DNA of 64,000 bases from Bacteroidota bacterium (lineage in GTDB: Bacteria; Bacteroidota; Bacteroidia; Chitinophagales; Chitinophagaceae), in the NCBI GenBank assembly GCA_018268035.1, contig JAFDXI010000163.1:1-64000 (forward strand), given 5' to 3'. Of the stretch, positions 56,585-64,000 are shown one piece after another. The notes under the pieces were generated by a model. It worked only from the letters and a program-made list of their open reading frames with translations, was not told where the DNA came from and did not search any database. The number at the start of each line of letters is the position of its first letter. Within the stretch, counting starts at the first letter, position 1. Position numbers and translations under genes: made by a program.

Positions 56585-57901
56585 TTGAGACGCGTATCCT
56601 TTATTGCTGTTATTGCGTTAACAGTGTTTAGTTTTTTATCCGTATCTGCTCAACAAAGGGCGACTGATACCGTCATGCCATCATCCAACAACAGCTCACA
56701 AGACTCGGTACTGATAATTCATTACCTGCAATTAGCAGCATCTTACCTCGATAAAAACCCGGATTCATCACTTTATTGGTCTGAAAAAATTATATCCTTA
56801 GGTGTAGCAAAAAAAAATACAGGTTACCAGGAAGCAGGTCTTGAAGCATTAAAAAAAGCTCAGGTATCAATTGCCCGATTGCATAAAATGCAAAATGACT
56901 TGTTTGTAAGTGAGGTGACACAAAAAAAACAGAAGCTAAATTTATTAGGAGCTGTAGCTTTCATTTTTTTACTGATTTGTGCTGGTGCGCTCATATATTA
57001 TTTTAAACAAAAAAAGAATAGCCGCCTTATTGAAGCTGATAATGTAGAATTGGGTGAAAGACTAAAGAATTTCCAGGCTGATGCCAAAGACCTGATGCAG
57101 GAAAACAATCAACTTAAATTAGAAAATGAAGCGCTTGAGTTTAATGCTGATAAATTAAAAACCGAACATGAAACCTTACAGAACGATTATAATAATCTGA
57201 TTAAAAAAAATGAAATAAAAGATAAGCTGATACCCATGATTGCCCATGATATCCGCTCACCTTTAGCCACCCTTCAAAATACTTTAGCATTAACAAGAGA
57301 TAATATCATCAGTCCGGAAGAGTTTCAGCAATTGAGTTTTTCTCTGGAAGGCGATGTATTTAATCTGAGAGGGATGCTGGAAAATATGTTGCTGTGGGCA
57401 AGGGAACAAATGTTTGAAATAAAAATCAACAAAATAAAGTTTGATATCAGTGAGACTTTTAAAGAAGTTATTCTAATGTATCGCAATAACCTTGTTGCAA
57501 AAAATATTACACTGCACAATTATATGCCACATAACCTTGAAGTGGTATCAGATAAAGAAATTATTGCAGTAGTCGTAAGAAACCTTTTTTCAAATGCTGT
57601 AAAGTTTACCCCTACAGGAAAGAACATTTATATCAGCCAGATATTTTTTAATGGCAAAGCTTATTTCTCCATCAAAGATGAAGGCAAAGGCATACCTCCA
57701 GAAACTCTTGAAAAATTAAAAACCAAACAACACATAACTTCTCGCGGAACTGCCAATGAAAAAGGTACGGGTTTAGGTTTGATGTTTAGTAGCGAAATGC
57801 TCAATAAGCTAAATGAAGTATTTGATATAACATCCTATCCTGATAAAGGTACTTCAGTAACATTCTCTGTTGATATGAATGAATCATCAATAAAAGAATA
57901 A
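56585..57901 (+). CDS. Sensor histidine kinase, TTG start
   Basis: A 438-residue membrane kinase: signal peptide from a TTG start (ending LSVSAQQ), a short periplasmic helical region (about 40-110), one membrane helix (LLGAVAFIFLLICAGALIYYF), a coiled coil (about 150-205), HisKA with phospho-acceptor in MIAHDIRSPLATL, and an ATPase domain with RNLFSNAVKFT, DEGKGI and GTGLGLMF. No regulator is adjacent. It starts 18 bp after the amidohydrolase and is convergent with dnaB. Confidence 0.9.
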   Translation: MRRVSFIAVIALTVFSFLSVSAQQRATDTVMPSSNNSSQDSVLIIHYLQLAASYLDKNPDSSLYWSEKIISLGVAKKNTGYQEAGLEALKKAQVSIARLHKMQNDLFVSEVTQKKQKLNLLGAVAFIFLLICAGALIYYFKQKKNSRLIEADNVELGERLKNFQADAKDLMQENNQLKLENEALEFNADKLKTEHETLQNDYNNLIKKNEIKDKLIPMIAHDIRSPLATLQNTLALTRDNIISPEEFQQLSFSLEGDVFNLRGMLENMLLWAREQMFEIKINKIKFDISETFKEVILMYRNNLVAKNITLHNYMPHNLEVVSDKEIIAVVVRNLFSNAVKFTPTGKNIYISQIFFNGKAYFSIKDEGKGIPPETLEKLKTKQHITSRGTANEKGTGLGLMFSSEMLNKLNEVFDITSYPDKGTSVTFSVDMNESSIKE

Positions 57902-57937
57902 AAGATAAAACTTTAGCAGTTTTTATATCACAGTCTC

Positions 57938-59503
57938 TTAGAATGGATTTTCATCATCATAATTATCTTCATTCATTTTACTGCCTTTCTGAATAAATAA
58001 TTTTGCATTATCATTGCCTCCACCCTGGGACGGCTGCGGGCCAAGTGGTTTCCAGCTTCCCCCTGCCGATGGTAATCCTGCATCATCATTATCATCAATA
58101 TTCTCAAATTTTTGGATATGCAGCATTGCTCTCAGCTTAATGGAATCCAATGAACCATTACGATGTTTCGCAATCCTGACGATTGTTTCTCCACGGGTGC
58201 TTTCGCCATTTTCGTTGGTGTAATTTTCATAATATTCTCCTCTGTAAAGAAACATTACCATGTCAGCATCCTGTTCTATTGCACCAGATTCACGTAAATC
58301 ACTCAACTGTGGTATTTTACTTTCTTTCCTTGTTTCTACTGCACGGCTTAACTGGCTCAAAGCAATAATCGGGATACCGAGTTCTTTAGCAAGTGCTTTC
58401 AGGCTCCTTGAAATATTACTGATTTCCTGCTCACGGTTTGAATTGCGATCTCCTGAACCACTCATTAACTGCAGGTAGTCTATAATTATCAAACCTACTT
58501 TATGTTTATTTACCAACCTGCGTGCTTTGGCACGGAACTCAAAAATGTTAAGCGCTGCTGTATCATCTATAAATATGGATGCCTGTTCTAAGCGCTTCAC
58601 GCCTTTTGCTTGCAATTGCAGATATTCATAATCTTCCAGTTTGCCACGTGCAATTTTTTCCAAAGGAATTTCGCTTTCAGCAGACAGGATACGCTGAACC
58701 AATTGAGAAGCGCTCATTTCAAGTGAAAACACGCCTACTGCTGTTTTCTTGATCGGGCTCAATGCAGCATTACGGGCAAGGTTTAATGCAAAAGCAGTCT
58801 TACCCATTGATGGCCTAGCAGCAAGAATAATCAAATCTGTAGGTTGCCATCCATACGTGACCCTGTCCAATTTAAAATAACCACTCGGCACACCTGAAAT
58901 GTCTTCTGTTTTTTTGCGCATTTCATCAATCCTGCTGATAGCCTTTACTAATGCATTGCCAATATCTTCATAATTTTTCCTGAGGTAGTTATTGGTAATG
59001 CTAAACATTTTGTTTTCACTATCATCGAGCAAATCAAAAACATCGGTACTGTCTTCATAAGCATCCCCAATAATTTCACCACTGATACGAATCAGTTCCC
59101 GCTGTATAAACTTTTGCATAATGATGCGGGCATGTGCTTCAATATTAGCCGTTGAAACAACAGCATTCGTTAATTTGGTAATATAATAAGGGCCGCCTAC
59201 ATCCTCCAGCTCACCTTTTGTTTTCAATTCTTCAACAACAGTAAGCATATCAATAGGCATGTTTTTATGAGACAAACCTTGAAAAGCCCTAAAAATCATT
59301 TGGTGGGCATCTACATAAAAACATTCTGGTTTTAATGTTTCAATTACTGCATCAAAAGCACCTTTTTCAAGCATGATAGCACCCAGCACTGCCTCTTCCA
59401 ATTCCCTGGCTTGTGGAGGCAATTTACCATATACCATAGTGCTTAAATCAATTGCCGGTTTTCTACCTTTCCTCCTGTCTTTATTTTGGTTTACAATATC
59501 CAT
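57938..59503 (-). CDS. dnaB: Replicative DNA helicase DnaB
   Basis: DnaB is the hexameric fork helicase that unwinds DNA and recruits primase. The 521 residues have an N-terminal helical domain (about 25-130, LPPQARELEEAVLGAIM), a linker, and a RecA-like ATPase core with Walker A ARPSMGKTA (about 229-237), Walker B LIIIDYLQLM, and the ELGIPIIALSQLSRAVE and RESGAIEQDADMVMFLYR blocks. The acidic C-terminal tail is flexible. No intein is present. Confidence 0.97.
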   Translation of the reverse strand: MDIVNQNKDRRKGRKPAIDLSTMVYGKLPPQARELEEAVLGAIMLEKGAFDAVIETLKPECFYVDAHQMIFRAFQGLSHKNMPIDMLTVVEELKTKGELEDVGGPYYITKLTNAVVSTANIEAHARIIMQKFIQRELIRISGEIIGDAYEDSTDVFDLLDDSENKMFSITNNYLRKNYEDIGNALVKAISRIDEMRKKTEDISGVPSGYFKLDRVTYGWQPTDLIILAARPSMGKTAFALNLARNAALSPIKKTAVGVFSLEMSASQLVQRILSAESEIPLEKIARGKLEDYEYLQLQAKGVKRLEQASIFIDDTAALNIFEFRAKARRLVNKHKVGLIIIDYLQLMSGSGDRNSNREQEISNISRSLKALAKELGIPIIALSQLSRAVETRKESKIPQLSDLRESGAIEQDADMVMFLYRGEYYENYTNENGESTRGETIVRIAKHRNGSLDSIKLRAMLHIQKFENIDDNDDAGLPSAGGSWKPLGPQPSQGGGNDNAKLFIQKGSKMNEDNYDDENPF

Positions 59504-59904
59504 TGCTTATAAAAAAAATTTTCGAATCAGTTAATGTATCAATCACAAAAAAATTAAAACAATCTTCGTTATTTCAGCTTGCTTCCCTGAAACGGGGAAA
59601 CGAATTAAAGCCAAATAATTTTACCAAAAGGCTTTATTTCAATTAAAAAATTTTCAAGGTTTAATCCACTTTTTCTTTAACGCTTTTAAACACACAAAAA
59701 TATTTATCAACCTTATTAATTTGTGTTTTCAACATAAATAAAAATTTCTGAGACATTTTCGCACATTTATTAACAGTGCTTAGTGCAAAAAAATATTAAG
59801 TGTTTTTACAGAATTTTTAAAAAATTTTGCTTACCTGCCACATCTATTTTTTAAATAATTACCTGCTTATTTTCTAAACTATATTTTTGCAGTAATTGTA
59901 GAAT
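59504..59904. other. Divergent intergenic region dnaB/pheT
   Basis: 401 bp, AT-rich. It contains a TAAAGCC/GGCTTTA inverted repeat (around 59608-59634) without a T-run, a small TTCCC/GGGAA hairpin near 59582, and the pheT -7 box. No gene or DnaA-box cluster is visible. Confidence 0.45.
59882..59889 (+). promoter_or_regulatory. -7 box of pheT
   Basis: TATTTTTG, an exact TAnnTTTG match, lies 15 bp before the pheT ATG, implying a leader of about 10 nt. No clear -33 element. Confidence 0.45.
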
Positions 59905-62328
59905 ATGAAGATATCGTATAACTGGTTACATCAATATTTACCACAGACCATAGAACCACAGCAATTATCAGAAATTTTAACCTCAGTAGGATTAGAGGTG
60001 GAATCAATGGAAGTATTTGAAAATTTTAAAGGTGGTTTAAAAGGGCTTATTGTTGGCGAAGTACTCGAATGCGAGAAACATCCCAATGCTGATAAATTAA
60101 AACTTACAACTGTTGACATCAATAGTGAATCGCCATTGCAAATAGTTTGTGGCGCACCTAATGTAGCTGTAGGCCAAAAAGTAATTGTTGCTCCTGTGGG
60201 TACAACAATTTACCCCCTTCATAGTGAACCCGTCACAATGAAAGTTGCAAAAATCAGAGGCGTAGAAAGTTTTGGAATGATTTGCGCTGAAGACGAAATT
60301 GGTTTAAGCGATAATCATGCAGGCATATTAATATTAAATAATGATATAGTTGCCGGAACACCGGTATCTCAAGTCTTTGAAGCCTGTTCTGATTGGGTGT
60401 ATGAAATTGGCTTAACACCGAATCGGATGGATGCAATGAGCCATATAGGTGTTGCAAAAGATATTTGCGCATGGCTATCATTTCACAATCATACAGTAGT
60501 AAAAGCAAAACTCCCTATTGTTGAAAAATGGGAACCTGTAAAAGAAAATGCTGGCTTTACGGTAAGCATTGACAACATCAATGACTGTAAACGTTATTCG
60601 GGATTGGTCATCACGGGTGTTGAAATAAAACCTTCACCATCATGGTTACAAAATTTCCTGAAGTGTATCGGGCAAAGGCCAATTAATAATGTGGTGGATA
60701 TTACCAATTATGTGCTACACGAAACTGGTCAGCCATTACACGCATTCAATGCAGACGCTTTGACTACAAAAAAAGTTAAAGTTAAAAATCTACAGGAGGG
60801 TACATCATTTCAAACACTTGACGAAGTGGAAAGAAAATTGAGTGCAAATGATTTGATGATCTGCAATAGCGATGCTCCGGTATGTATAGCAGGTGTTTTT
60901 GGTGGTATTAAAAGCGGGGTAAATGATACAACAAAAAATATTTTTTTAGAAAGTGCCTGGTTCAACCCTTCATCTATCAGAAAAACTTCTTTACTGCATG
61001 GACTAAGAACTGAAGCTGCTGTAAGATTTGAAAAAGGTGTTGATATTTCTGGTACAATGTATGCTTTAAAAAGAGCTGCACAATTAATAAATGAAGTTGC
61101 TAATGGAAAATATGCCAGTGATATCATTGACATTTATCCTTCGACTGTTGAGAAAAAAACAGTTGTATTGCAATATGCTTATTTAAAAAAATTAAGCGGT
61201 AAAGTTTATCAACCTGTTTCAGTACAAAATATTTTATCATCACTTGAATTTGATATTTTTGAATCCAACAATGAATACATTAAAGTAGCAGTACCTTTAA
61301 GTAAGGCTGATATTTCAATGCCTGCTGATATAGTTGAAGAAATCATCCGCATAGATGGTTTAAACAATATTGAGATACCTTCCACAATTACCATTACACC
61401 TTCAGTACAGGAGAATTCTTTGCAGAGCAGTTTAAAAGAAAAAATTGCTCAAATGCTTGCCGGTATTGGGTTTCACGAGATTGTTACCAATTCTATCACC
61501 AATAGTAAATATTACCAGGAAGAAGATTTGAATCAGGCTGTAAAGCTGTTAAATAATTTAAGCACTGAGCTGGATATCATGCGCCCGTCTATGCTGGAAA
61601 CAGGCATGGAAGCATTGGCATATAACATCAACAGGAAAAATAGCAACCTTCGTTTTTTTGAAACAGGTAAAATATACCAACACATAAATGACAAATTTCA
61701 TGAAACAGAAAAAATCTGTTTCTGGATAACCGGGAAAAAACAACAGGCCAATTGGAAACAGCTACATGCTGAGTCAGATTTCTTTACTGCAAAAGGCATA
61801 CTTGTTTCACTGCTTGAAAACATACAAATTCAAAATATTGTTTTTAGCAACCCTGAAAATACCATTAACGGAACCAATATTACAATTCAAAAAAATAAAA
61901 TCAACCTGGGAAAACTGGTACAGGTAAACAAACAGATGTTAGAGAGCTTCGGCATTAAACAACCTGTTGTTTTTGCTGAGCTTGACGTAGAAAACATTGT
62001 CAAAGCTGCTGCAGGTGAATCAATCGTTTATAAAGAATTAAACCCCTACCCTGTTGTAGAAAGAGATTTATCATTGGTAATAAATAAGCAAATCCAATAC
62101 GGCGAAGTGGAATCAGGGATTAAAAAGCTCAAAACAAAATACCTGGAAAATTTTAACCTTTTTGATATTTATGAAGGCGAGAAAATTGCAGGTGATAAAA
62201 AGTCATTTGCTATCAATTTCCGGTTTGTCAATAATGAAAAGACATTGACTGATGTGGAAGTAGAAACAGAAATGAAAATGATAACAGAAAAACTGGTCAA
62301 TGAGTTTAGCGCAGAAATAAGACAGTAA
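59905..62328 (+). CDS. pheT: Phenylalanyl-tRNA synthetase beta subunit
   Basis: PheT pairs with PheS to charge tRNA-Phe. The 807 residues show the bacterial order: N-terminal B1 with the tRNA-binding OB fold (about 40-155, VLECEKHPNADKLKL), B3/B4 editing domain (NNVVDITNYVLHETGQPLHA), B5 (about 400-475, with ADIVEEIIRIDG), catalytic-like core, and the C-terminal FDX-ACB anticodon domain (YPVVERDLSLVIN onward). pheS is not adjacent. It leads an operon with a coiled-coil gene and zapA. Confidence 0.97.
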   Translation: MKISYNWLHQYLPQTIEPQQLSEILTSVGLEVESMEVFENFKGGLKGLIVGEVLECEKHPNADKLKLTTVDINSESPLQIVCGAPNVAVGQKVIVAPVGTTIYPLHSEPVTMKVAKIRGVESFGMICAEDEIGLSDNHAGILILNNDIVAGTPVSQVFEACSDWVYEIGLTPNRMDAMSHIGVAKDICAWLSFHNHTVVKAKLPIVEKWEPVKENAGFTVSIDNINDCKRYSGLVITGVEIKPSPSWLQNFLKCIGQRPINNVVDITNYVLHETGQPLHAFNADALTTKKVKVKNLQEGTSFQTLDEVERKLSANDLMICNSDAPVCIAGVFGGIKSGVNDTTKNIFLESAWFNPSSIRKTSLLHGLRTEAAVRFEKGVDISGTMYALKRAAQLINEVANGKYASDIIDIYPSTVEKKTVVLQYAYLKKLSGKVYQPVSVQNILSSLEFDIFESNNEYIKVAVPLSKADISMPADIVEEIIRIDGLNNIEIPSTITITPSVQENSLQSSLKEKIAQMLAGIGFHEIVTNSITNSKYYQEEDLNQAVKLLNNLSTELDIMRPSMLETGMEALAYNINRKNSNLRFFETGKIYQHINDKFHETEKICFWITGKKQQANWKQLHAESDFFTAKGILVSLLENIQIQNIVFSNPENTINGTNITIQKNKINLGKLVQVNKQMLESFGIKQPVVFAELDVENIVKAAAGESIVYKELNPYPVVERDLSLVINKQIQYGEVESGIKKLKTKYLENFNLFDIYEGEKIAGDKKSFAINFRFVNNEKTLTDVEVETEMKMITEKLVNEFSAEIRQ

Positions 62329-62346
62329 TCTATTCAATTTTAATAT

Positions 62347-62631
62347 ATGGAAGATTTGCATGCCAGTTTAAAAGACCTGCAATCATCTTTGCAAAATCTT
62401 TTAAAAAAATATTCAGCACTAAAAACTGAAAATGAAAATTTGAAAAGCACTATTCAAAAACTCAATAGTTTATTGCAGGAGAAAGATCAGCAGGTGCAAA
62501 CATCAGAAGAAAAATTAACTACGTCCGGGCTTGCTGCCATTTACAGCGATGAAGAAAAGAACGTTTTGCAAAACAGGATTGATGCTTACTTAAAAGAAAT
62601 TGATAAATGTTTAACCTTACTTAATACCTGA
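62347..62631 (+). CDS. Small coiled-coil protein, ZapB-like
   Basis: A 94-residue, mostly helical protein with a long heptad pattern (KYSALKTENENLKSTIQKL) and a short C-terminal helix (VLQNRIDAYLKEIDKCLTLL). It lies between pheT (18 bp) and zapA (2 bp), the usual position of a ZapA partner in Bacteroidota. A division role is inferred from position and shape, not from sequence identity. Confidence 0.75.
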   Translation: MEDLHASLKDLQSSLQNLLKKYSALKTENENLKSTIQKLNSLLQEKDQQVQTSEEKLTTSGLAAIYSDEEKNVLQNRIDAYLKEIDKCLTLLNT

Positions 62632-62633
62632 CA

Positions 62634-62921
62634 ATGGAAGAAACATTAATAGCCGTTAATATCCTGGTAGGTGACAGGAACTACCGTTTGAAAGTTAAAC
62701 CTTCTGATGAAGAGCAATTACGCAAAACCATAAAACTGGTCAACTCGAAACTGCTTGAATTTAAAACTCATTTTGCAGGAAAAGATATGCAGGATTATAT
62801 AGCAATGGTGCTGATTTGGCTGGCTACTGAACAACCTGTTTCGGTTTTGGCCAATGAAGATTATAAAGAGTTGAATCAAAAAATAAAAAGTATTGAACAA
62901 TTAATTACCGAAAATTTATAA
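62634..62921 (+). CDS. zapA: Cell division protein ZapA
   Basis: ZapA bundles FtsZ filaments at the division ring. The 95 residues match the family: an N-terminal beta region (IAVNILVGDRNYRLKV), then EEQLRKTIKLVNSKLLEF and a C-terminal helix for tetramer formation. It starts 2 bp after the coiled-coil gene, so the two are likely coexpressed and may work together. Confidence 0.9.
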   Translation: MEETLIAVNILVGDRNYRLKVKPSDEEQLRKTIKLVNSKLLEFKTHFAGKDMQDYIAMVLIWLATEQPVSVLANEDYKELNQKIKSIEQLITENL

Positions 62922-63090
62922 AGCTATTTTCTCTTTATTCAATTAAACAAAACAATTGACATCCACCCAAACAAACATTACAACAAACATTAAAAAAAAG
63001 TTGTTGTATATTAAAGTTTAAAAAAGAAAAATTGCCGTCAGTATCAAAACAAATTTAGAATAAATTTTTCCTATTGTATTTTCGCTGTTT

Positions 63091-64000
63091 ATGGAAGGTC
63101 AAGAGCAAAGCGGGCAGGTACACCATTCGTTTGATGCGTTGAAGGTGCCTGAATTTCGCAGCCTGGTAACAGGAAGGTTTTTTTTCACAATGGCTTTGCG
63201 AATGATGACAACATTACTTGGCTGGTGGATTTATAATTTGACGAATGCACCATTTGCCATTGGCCTGATTGGCTTAAGTGAAGTGGTGCCTGCCGTTTCA
63301 CTTGCATTATATGCAGGGCACATTATTGATTTGAGCGACAAACAAAAACTATTGCGGCGTGGAATTAGTTTATATTTTCTTTCTGCAATTATTTTATTAT
63401 TGCTTTCAACAAAAAACATTACCGCTGTTTTATCCAATGAAACAATTGCTGTTTGCATTTATTTGATTGTTTTTTGTACAGGAATAGTCAGGGCTTTTAC
63501 AGGCCCCATATTCAGTGTCATACTAGCACAGGTAGTGCCCAGAAGTTTATTGCAAAATGCAACTACCTGGAACCAGGGCGCTTATTTATCTGCATCTGTT
63601 GCAGGTCATGCTGTTGGAGGTTTATTGATTGCTTTCCTCGGTAATACAGGCACATTTTCTGTAATTGTTGTTTTAATCATCATTGCCTTTGTTGTTTTAC
63701 TTCAAATAAAACCCAAGCCACCATTAGAAGCACACAAAGAAAAAAGAACATGGGATAGTGTAAAGGATGGTCTGAACTTTGTTTTTAAAACCAAAGAAAT
63801 CCTGGGAGCAATTTCACTCGATCTTTTTGCTGTATTGTTTGGTGGAGCAGTAGCAATGGTTCCTGTTTTTGCAAGAGACATATTAAAAGTTGGTTCAGAA
63901 GGTTTTGGGATTTTAAACGGGGCATCCGATATGGGAGCTATTTGTAGTGTTATTCTACTAACGTTATTCCCTTTGCGAAGAAAGCAGGGTTACAAATTAT
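63091..64000 (+). CDS. MFS transporter (EntS-like), truncated by window edge
   Basis: 303 codons are visible and the frame is still open at the edge. Repeated hydrophobic helices and the start FRSLVTGRFFFTMALRMMTT match the major facilitator branch that includes enterobactin-exporter-like and tetracycline-type proteins. A central cytoplasmic loop (KPKPPLEAHKEKRTWDSVKDG) separates the two halves as expected. TATTTTCG 6 bp before the ATG is one mismatch from a -7 box. The substrate is unknown. Confidence 0.85.
   Translation, partial: MEGQEQSGQVHHSFDALKVPEFRSLVTGRFFFTMALRMMTTLLGWWIYNLTNAPFAIGLIGLSEVVPAVSLALYAGHIIDLSDKQKLLRRGISLYFLSAIILLLLSTKNITAVLSNETIAVCIYLIVFCTGIVRAFTGPIFSVILAQVVPRSLLQNATTWNQGAYLSASVAGHAVGGLLIAFLGNTGTFSVIVVLIIIAFVVLLQIKPKPPLEAHKEKRTWDSVKDGLNFVFKTKEILGAISLDLFAVLFGGAVAMVPVFARDILKVGSEGFGILNGASDMGAICSVILLTLFPLRRKQGYKL

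Noticed and set aside
59608..59634. TAAAGCC/GGCTTTA inverted repeat as a terminator or operator between dnaB and pheT
   Set aside because: No T-run on either strand and only one copy; could be chance in AT-rich sequence.
62922..63090. Possible 6S RNA after zapA
   Set aside because: Some bacteria encode 6S RNA here, but the gap shows only a TACAACAA/TTGTTGTA inverted repeat, without the long bulged hairpin or a terminator.

Overview
The window looks like a chromosomal segment of a low-GC Bacteroidota bacterium, most likely close to Chitinophagaceae. The evidence is type IX secretion (T9SS) type A and type B C-terminal sorting domains, a PorP/SprF protein, DUF1343/NamZ, a 7TMR-DISM sensor kinase, ZapA encoded beside pheT, no recognisable Shine-Dalgarno sequences, and several perfect -7 boxes of the Bacteroidota form TAnnTTTG. 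I see no rRNA, tRNA, CRISPR array, prophage or intact insertion sequence.

Layout. 1-2827: a secreted delta-60-repeat protein (cut by the window edge) behind a secreted alpha/beta hydrolase. 3043-14320: mostly minus-strand core genes: rpsA, a CBS protein, yidC, a DUF1343 muramidase, DUF3108, a flippase-like membrane protein, ruvC (plus strand), a HIT protein, greA, a 2-hydroxyacid dehydrogenase and rsmA. 14321-24796: signalling and metabolism: a 7TM sensor kinase, an arginase-fold protein, a BatD-like protein, a two-component pair, a PfkB kinase, an APC permease and a HipA-like kinase/DUF3037 pair. 24944-38880: a T9SS block with SprF, a PKD protein with a type B sorting tail, recG, and a 2257-residue multidomain protein with a type A tail. 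39155-47013: bioF, an rRNA methyltransferase, a LysM protein, uxaC and a PQQ dehydrogenase lipoprotein. 47014-50016: a gene-poor accessory islet (about 40% coding) with tandem and inverted repeats, a GIY-YIG protein with foreign codon use and a DUF486 membrane protein. 50017-64000: a secreted metalloprotease, a flavin reductase, a sugar isomerase-like protein, deoC, a SPOR protein, an M20 peptidase, a sensor kinase, dnaB, then pheT, a ZapB-like coiled coil, zapA and the start of an MFS exporter.

How the genes work together. Most are housekeeping genes in short operons marked by 4-bp start/stop overlaps. The secreted proteins share the T9SS route. Two convergent gene pairs overlap tail to tail on the palindrome TTAA.

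The most interesting non-coding signals are: (i) a complete small-RNA-like unit (promoter, about 90 nt, strong terminator) between rsmA and a sensor kinase; (ii) a promoter followed at once by a strong intrinsic terminator just before greA, an arrangement like the GraL leader of E. coli greA; (iii) recG with no possible ATG, GTG or TTG start, so apparently beginning at ATT; and (iv) an attenuator-like element before bioF. None has been tested. Promoter calls rest on pattern matching by eye.
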